64,000 nt of DNA, taken from Orobanche coerulescens (taxonomy: Eukaryota; Streptophyta; Magnoliopsida; Lamiales; Orobanchaceae). Positions within the stretch are counted from its first letter, which is position 1. Every line of letters begins with the position of its first letter. This document shows, one piece after another, positions 59,428 to 64,000 of the stretch. The position numbers and the translations under genes were made by a program. The notes under the pieces were generated by a model. The model was not told the DNA's origin. It made no database searches and was given only the letters and a program-made list of their open reading frames with translations. Location of the stretch: contig CM065802.1 in the NCBI GenBank assembly GCA_033398695.1, positions 202,449,096 through 202,513,095 of the forward strand, in the 5' to 3' direction.

Positions 59428-60286
59428 TGTAACACCCCCAATCCGCTCACGGATATTACATGCCGTAGAACCTTTCCTCAAGGATCTACCAGGCTGGTAA
59501 CAACATAGAACAACTCAACAATGCCTTTAAGTCTAAAATGACTCAGTAGACCGATTTGGTCTTTCAATAAATACATACAACTCAAACTCATTACATGCCC
59601 ACGCAGGGATCGAATACAACACACTCCCGTACAACGGGAAAGAATACTGCAGCGAAAAATAAACTATAACTAAACTAATGACATCATACAGATCCTCGTG
59701 TGATTAGTATCATTCATCTTTCATCACCCTTCGTGCCGACCATGTGTTATGCTCCCAAACCTGAATGCAAAAACAGACATCCACCCCCCGAATACTCAGG
59801 GGTTAGCAAAACTCCACTGTTTTGCTAGTGCAAGAACAAAGTGCAAATACGAGCCATATAATTCAAATTCCAAGAATAACAATAACCAGGAATCCTCAAA
59901 GTTCCAAACGTAACGAAAAGCACTTCCCGAGGCATGAGTTTGGTAAAACATTCCAAAACCAAAAGATCACAAATCAAGGGAAACAATTTATAAAACAGTT
60001 TAAAATGCCATCGAGAGTTTTAATAGAAAACAATTTAGGATTTCCGAATCCTTCTCTTTCCAAAAATCAATAGGGGTCACAGCCCAAAGGTTTTGTTTTC
60101 GCAAATAAAAAACCGACAACAGTTCACAGGGCCAGAGCCCAACATCACGTGTCATCGACGGACATAAAAATCAACACAACGTAATCACGCACGCGCATCG
60201 CCTAGGACCGGGACGAAGCCACAAATCCCACTCGAGGCCTCGAAGGACCCTCCCGAGCTGGCTAGCGAAACAAATCACACACATCT
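59428..60286 (-). repeat. 5' LTR of element E (E2), truncated by insertion
   Basis: It matches 44174-44985 nearly base for base, with an extra stretch near 60078-60125. It is interrupted at 60287 by a G-family LTR, and its far end is not in the window. Confidence 0.85.
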
Positions 60287-60967
60287 TATAACACCCCAAA
60301 CTAGGCGGATATTACAGTGCCGTGGACCCCCGACTGGGACCCACTAGGCGAATGAAAATGAATGAATTACACAGGGTAAATGTAGTACCGAACCACATTA
60401 CAACAATAATTACTCCGATGAGGAGTTTCAGACAACACACACAGGATAATACAGAATACATGTATATTTTATATGGAGATAAAATATACAACACTGAGTG
60501 AAATGAGTATTCAAACGGAATGCCTGCAGCGGAATAAATGAAGGAAACATAAATGACTGAAAAGACTGGGGGCCCCTTCTAGTATCATTGGGACTCCTCG
60601 CCGTCAACGTGCTCTCCACGTTCTTTCGCCTTGCCATGACCTGAAAAACAATATCCCCCAATGGGGTCAGTTACACAGAACAACAATCCTCAAGGGTTGA
60701 AAATACACAATCATGATATATCTGAAGTTATGAAATATCCTGTCGAAACATACGCAATCAAACATGCTATATGAATCAACTAACAGTACGGCTCGAAGGA
60801 ATGGTGCCACACTACGTCCGGGATGGAAATGTGTCCGTGCACAAGCCACCAACGAGTATCGATCGAATACACGTGTGGTCTTGTACCTAATCAGTCTCAC
60901 GAAGCAATCGACTCATGTGCACAGTCCAATGTGAGGCCAACAACCAACACACGAATTAAATGTGCCC
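60287..60967 (-). mobile_element. G-family LTR fragment (G2), interrupted by H
   Basis: TATAACACCCCAAACTAGGC (first bases mutated from TGTAAC) and the following 680 bp match the start of the G LTRs with more divergence. It stops at 60967, where element H begins. Confidence 0.8.
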
Positions 60968-61648
60968 TGTTGCTACCCAAAATATTATCCGGAGATAGAT
61001 ATTGCTGGAATGGATGGGATAGCAAACAAATGCAAGAGCACTTCCGTGAGAAAGATAAATAACACAAGATTTGCCGGGGTTGTTAGTCCCGGGCTTGAAT
61101 GCTCTCGCGAGATATTATTAATACCGATATTCGGGGATACAAGTACTAATGTAAGAATACAATTACAATGAGTGTAAAGTTTCTTGTTATCTTAGCTAGT
61201 GAGCGTGTAGATTGCCGGAAGAACCAGATTTGATGCTCTGTGAGTTCTTGTAACAAAGGTGATGAACAGTCGCGGCGGTGAGAGATCGACCACCTCTCAC
61301 GGCGAGTATTTAGCTGGATGTTTGGGCTTCTGGGCTTATGAATCCCTTGGAATCTGTCTAGCGGAGACTTGCTGCTTCTGCCGATCGTCTACTAGACGAG
61401 AGATTTGGAGAGAGAAGTCACAGGATGGATTCGGTGAGATAGTAGGAGCTTGATGATATGTATATTCTTGATATTTAGTGAATGTATCGGAATGTGAGAG
61501 AATGAGCTCGGCGTAGGTCGAGAATGAATTGGAGCGAGAACCTTTTTGGTGGAATGTATTTGGACGTAAGTCAAATGAATTCCGAACCGTAGTGGATGAG
61601 TTCTGAACAGAGAACTGAGAACCTTTTTCCAGTAGGAGGAGGTTCTCT

Positions 61649-61656
61649 ATTTATAG
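61649..61656 (-). promoter_or_regulatory. TATA box of LTR H
   Basis: TATTTATA reads TATAAATA on the minus strand, within CCTATAAATAG. Confidence 0.6.
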
Positions 61657-61669
61657 GACTTGGATATGC

Positions 61670-62175
61670 AGGGCGATCGCCTTTACTGCAATATAATAAT
61701 CGGGTGATCGTCTTTTAGCACATGGGCTGTCCTCAAAGCTGTAGGAGTTGTTGGCGATCAGTATGCGGTCGATAGGGGAGCTTACACGCGTCTGAGTTGC
61801 CGCGGGTGGTCCCAGACAACTTTCGGCGCGCATCTTGGTAGGTGAGGTAGGTGACAGGCTGTGGTCAAATGTCTTGTCTGTCAGCAAAAGATCTTATCTG
61901 CTGGCGAAGATCTCGTCAGCGCCTTTGGTGGATCTGCACGTGGGTGCTTTCCTGAGATCCAGTCCTTGATGGTTTAGACGGGCGATCATCTCTGCTCGGG
62001 CGCAGTTGATTGCCCTCGGCCGGTTAGTAGAGCAGATCGCCGGTACGCAAAGGCGATCGCCACAGGAGTCGATCGCTAGGTGCACGATGGTGGTTTGATA
62101 TCTTCGACTTGGCGAGCTAGTCGAGGTTTGACCGGAGTTGACTTGGTCGCTCGGCCTTATAGTCGATCGCTGTCG
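61670..62175 (-). repeat. GCGATCGC-type motif cluster upstream of the H TATA box
   Basis: GATCG-centred palindromes or near-palindromes lie near 61675, 61706, 61984, 62034, 62053 (GGCGATCGCC), 62070 and 62164. The position mirrors the palindrome arrays of the other LTRs, but spacing is irregular and the motif also appears outside the LTR. Confidence 0.55.
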
Positions 62176-62544
62176 GGATGAATAAATCGTGACACAACAA
62201 TTGCCCCGGCTCGCTCATACGTTGGAAACGTGGGGTGAGGTGGCTCTCTTAGCGATCGCCGAACTATTGACGAGCGACATCGTGTTTAATGGAGCGCGAT
62301 CGTCTTTGGTGATATACTCTGGATTTGGACGACTGGATGGCGGCCGAATGCGGGAAAAAGCATCGGGCGTTGAAAAGTCTCGCGCACGTGTCGAGGCTTC
62401 TCTTGGAGGACGCCAACGGTCATTAATGACTCCTCGGGCGCGCGTCCTCGAAAGACGCGTCGCGGGTCTCGAGGAGTCAACCGTGCGCCGTTTGAGATCC
62501 GACCCCGAGGTTTTCCTTTATTGCAATCGGGTCCCCGCTTTCTC

Positions 62545-62550
62545 TATAAA
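62545..62550 (+). promoter_or_regulatory. Putative TATA box of the plus-strand gene inside H
   Basis: TATAAA lies in CTCTATAAAAGGGCGCGG, about 150 bp before an ATG at 62693. A splice-donor-like GGTAAGA follows at 62657-62663. Confidence 0.45.
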
Positions 62551-62692
62551 AGGGCGCGGGGCTGCGATCTTACTCACGCGTACGCATTGGAGAAAGAAGG
62601 TCCTGGCCGAATTTTACGAAGATCTAAGCGCCGATCGTCGATCGATTTCACTTTAGGGTAAGAAAAATCCTTCTCTTCCTTTCTAACTCGAA

Positions 62693-64000
62693 AATGGCGG
62701 AACCTCATCGTCGTTTGGAGCGGAACTAGTTACGCCGGGACATCGGTGCCAGGAGAAACTTCTTCCGTCTTCCACTGAGAGGCAGTGAAAGCCATTCGGC
62801 CGGAATCGACCAGTGAAGTTGAGGCTTTGTTCAATGAGGCCGATGTTGCTAGGAGTCGAGCTGCGAGGAGAGACGATCGCAGATCGAGAGAGATCTCGCG
62901 ATCGGGGCTTCTTGGGAGCAACATAGTGATTTTGGACGGGCTATAGGGCCTTTCTTGAAAATAATGGATAGATTGGCGGTCCTACTCCGCGATTCGATTT
63001 GAGGATATTCGGTCGCTTATCCCTATGTGCTCCCCAAGCGGTCGCGATATCGTGCCGCGGCGTGATCGTTGTGGTCGCTCGGCCAAATCTGAGCTCGGCG
63101 TCCGGGAGAGATCGGCCGTCTGGAGGACAAGATTCCATGTTCCTTGAGATGTGGACATGTTCGCGCCGCGGAGAATGAACGAGCCGACCCGACCTCGATG
63201 GGTATGGTCGCGATGAGTGAGGCCGTTATGGAGGCCGGCTGCGCTTCCCTCCGTCCTGCGGTCTCCCATCTGTTGGCCGCTTGGAATGTGGCGCCACTTG
63301 GCCGCGAACGCCCGGCTCCAAATCATATGCACTTTCACCTATTCGGCGGTCACCGCTGTGCGAATCTCCGTCGCCGTTGGAGATGAACTATTTGTTTAAG
63401 CGGCACATAGAGGGTTGGTCGGCGGTTACCATATTCAAGGCCGATCTGGCCGGGTGATTCATGGAGTTCGAATAAGATACGGGCGATCGAGACGAAGTGG
63501 TTGCGGGTCGGCAAGTGGAGAGCTTCGGCGGCGACAATCCCACAGTGACTGGAGATCCCAGAATTTCGGGAGAGAAATCCCGGTAAGGGTTTAGACTCTC
63601 CCTTCGCTTGGATGCGTGTTGGGTGATCTAATTTGATTTCTATTTTGCAGGCTTTCATATCCGTGATCGGAGGCGCCTTTCGACTTCCTCGTTGTTTGGG
63701 AGCGAATTAGGAGCTTGTCGGACGGCGACCTAGACGCCACTCGGATCAACAAGGAGAGTCGGCGGTTGTCGGCTCGACTATTCCGCTTCCCGAGACATCT
63801 CGCGGTGCAGGTATGACTTTATGCGACCTTGATTTCTAGCGATCGCCTTATTTGAAGATAGTGTCGACCGTTAGTCGATCGTCTTTAAGCTGCAGAGGTT
63901 CGTTTCCCTCGCTTTTTGGAGCCTCCACGTGATCGCTATGTCGAACCCGGGAGTCTAGGCCGTCTTCACGCGAAGAGGTCGACTCGGGTTCCACCGTCGC
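62693..64000 (+). pseudogene. Candidate antisense accessory ORF of element H (PF04195-like), broken
   Basis: The text starts MAEPHRRLERN and continues across frames with stops. The best block, about 63200-63370, reads AMSEAVMEAGCASLRPAVSHLL and then APNHMHFHLFGG. This resembles the pattern of the plant putative gypsy-type transposon domain PF04195 (an E-A-hydrophobic-EAG motif, then an APN-W-hydrophobic segment). A compact intron is suggested at 63583-63650 (CG/GTAAGG to TTTTGCAG), and another donor stands at 63811 (GCAG/GTATGA). The family assignment is from memory of the pattern only. It could instead be unrelated sequence. Confidence 0.35.

Larger units (their letters stand above)
44174..60286 (-). 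mobile_element. LTR element E (minus), interrupted by G and cut by a G-family fragment
   Basis: LTR E1 (44174-46841) and the start of a second LTR (59428-60286) share TGTAACACCCCCAATCCGCTC and extended identity. A primer site lies inside the right LTR and a polypurine tract inside the left, so both bound one element. After removing G the internal region is only about 2.6 kb and shows no protease, RT or integrase. E is therefore a deleted or non-autonomous element. Confidence 0.78.
60968..62199 (-). repeat. 3' LTR of element H
   Basis: It is 1232 bp, bounded by TGTTGCTACCC and GACACAACA on the plus strand. It has a TATA box at 61649-61656 on the minus strand and a GATCGC-rich upstream block. 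Only one LTR is visible, so the boundaries rest on the terminal inverted 5-mers and the adjacent purine tract. Confidence 0.6.
60968..64000 (-). mobile_element. Tat-like Ty3/gypsy element H, 3' end only
   Basis: A minus-strand LTR with ends TGTTG/CAACA (60968-62199) is followed inward by a purine-rich tract (GCCGGGGCAAT on the minus strand). The adjoining internal region carries no readable Pol but an intron-bearing plus-strand gene candidate. That is where Grande/RIRE2-like Tat elements carry an antisense ORF between pol and the 3' LTR. The remainder lies outside the window. Confidence 0.55.

Noticed and set aside
62189..62656. 155-codon plus-strand open frame
   Set aside because: It spans GC-rich LTR/promoter sequence including the TATA box at 62545 and shows no domain, so it is probably chance.
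1..64000. tRNA or rRNA genes
   Set aside because: Only primer-binding-site complements of tRNA-iMet and tRNA-Asp were found. No cloverleaf or rRNA text was recognised by eye.

Overview
The window is repeat-dominated plant nuclear DNA. The visible content is long-LTR Ty3/gypsy retrotransposons with 2 to 2.7 kb LTRs and initiator-tRNA-Met primer sites, a non-autonomous element primed by tRNA-Asp, Helitron remains, an RTE-clade LINE tail, and Stowaway-like and hAT-like MITEs in AT-rich intergenic DNA. This combination fits a flowering plant, probably a dicot with a sizeable genome, but the species cannot be read from it. I found no intact host gene, rRNA or tRNA.

Layout. 1-2878 is the right-hand end of a plus-strand gypsy LTR. 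2879-28966 is a tandem duplication, with each copy carrying a Helitron helicase fragment, a truncated minus-strand LTR (B1, B2) and about 2.2 kb of AT-rich DNA. After the duplication, copy 1 received a complete plus-strand gypsy element (D, 3939-12601) and copy 2 a complete minus-strand relative (C, 16475-25835). They landed at different places, so each copy keeps the empty site of the other's insertion. 28967-30835 is the longer Helitron helicase relic, split by a hAT-type insertion with an 8-bp target duplication. 30840-36499 is AT-rich DNA with a Stowaway-like MITE, an RTE tail and a nest of Helitron-like hairpin ends. 36500-41533 is a complete non-autonomous LTR element with one intact 245-codon ORF. 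41534-44173 is more Helitron-like and AT-rich sequence. 44174-60286 is a minus-strand element (E) interrupted by a complete minus-strand gypsy element (G, 48473-58402). The right LTR of E is cut by a G-family LTR fragment, which is in turn cut by a minus-strand Tat-like element (H, 60968 to the window end). H may carry an antisense, intron-containing accessory gene.

How the coding parts work together. D, C and G encode Gag and Pol in the order protease, reverse transcriptase, RNase H, integrase and a chromodomain-like tail, as in the Tekay/Del chromovirus lineage. All three are interrupted by frameshifts or stops. Many of the disruptions I compared lie in CAG/CTG-containing stretches, where paired copies also disagree, so some may be consensus errors.

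The most interesting structure lies in the LTR promoters. Nearly every LTR has, immediately upstream of its TATA box, an array of short GC-rich palindromes spaced about 21-24 bp apart, often in groups of two or four. The motif differs between LTRs: TAGCGTGCGCTA, GTGCCGCGGCAC, TTACGTACGTAA, and probably GCGATCGC. LTRs that are otherwise homologous carry different motifs (C versus D; B versus E), while unrelated LTRs carry the same motif (B and G; D and the 36.5-kb element). This looks like an exchangeable promoter cassette.
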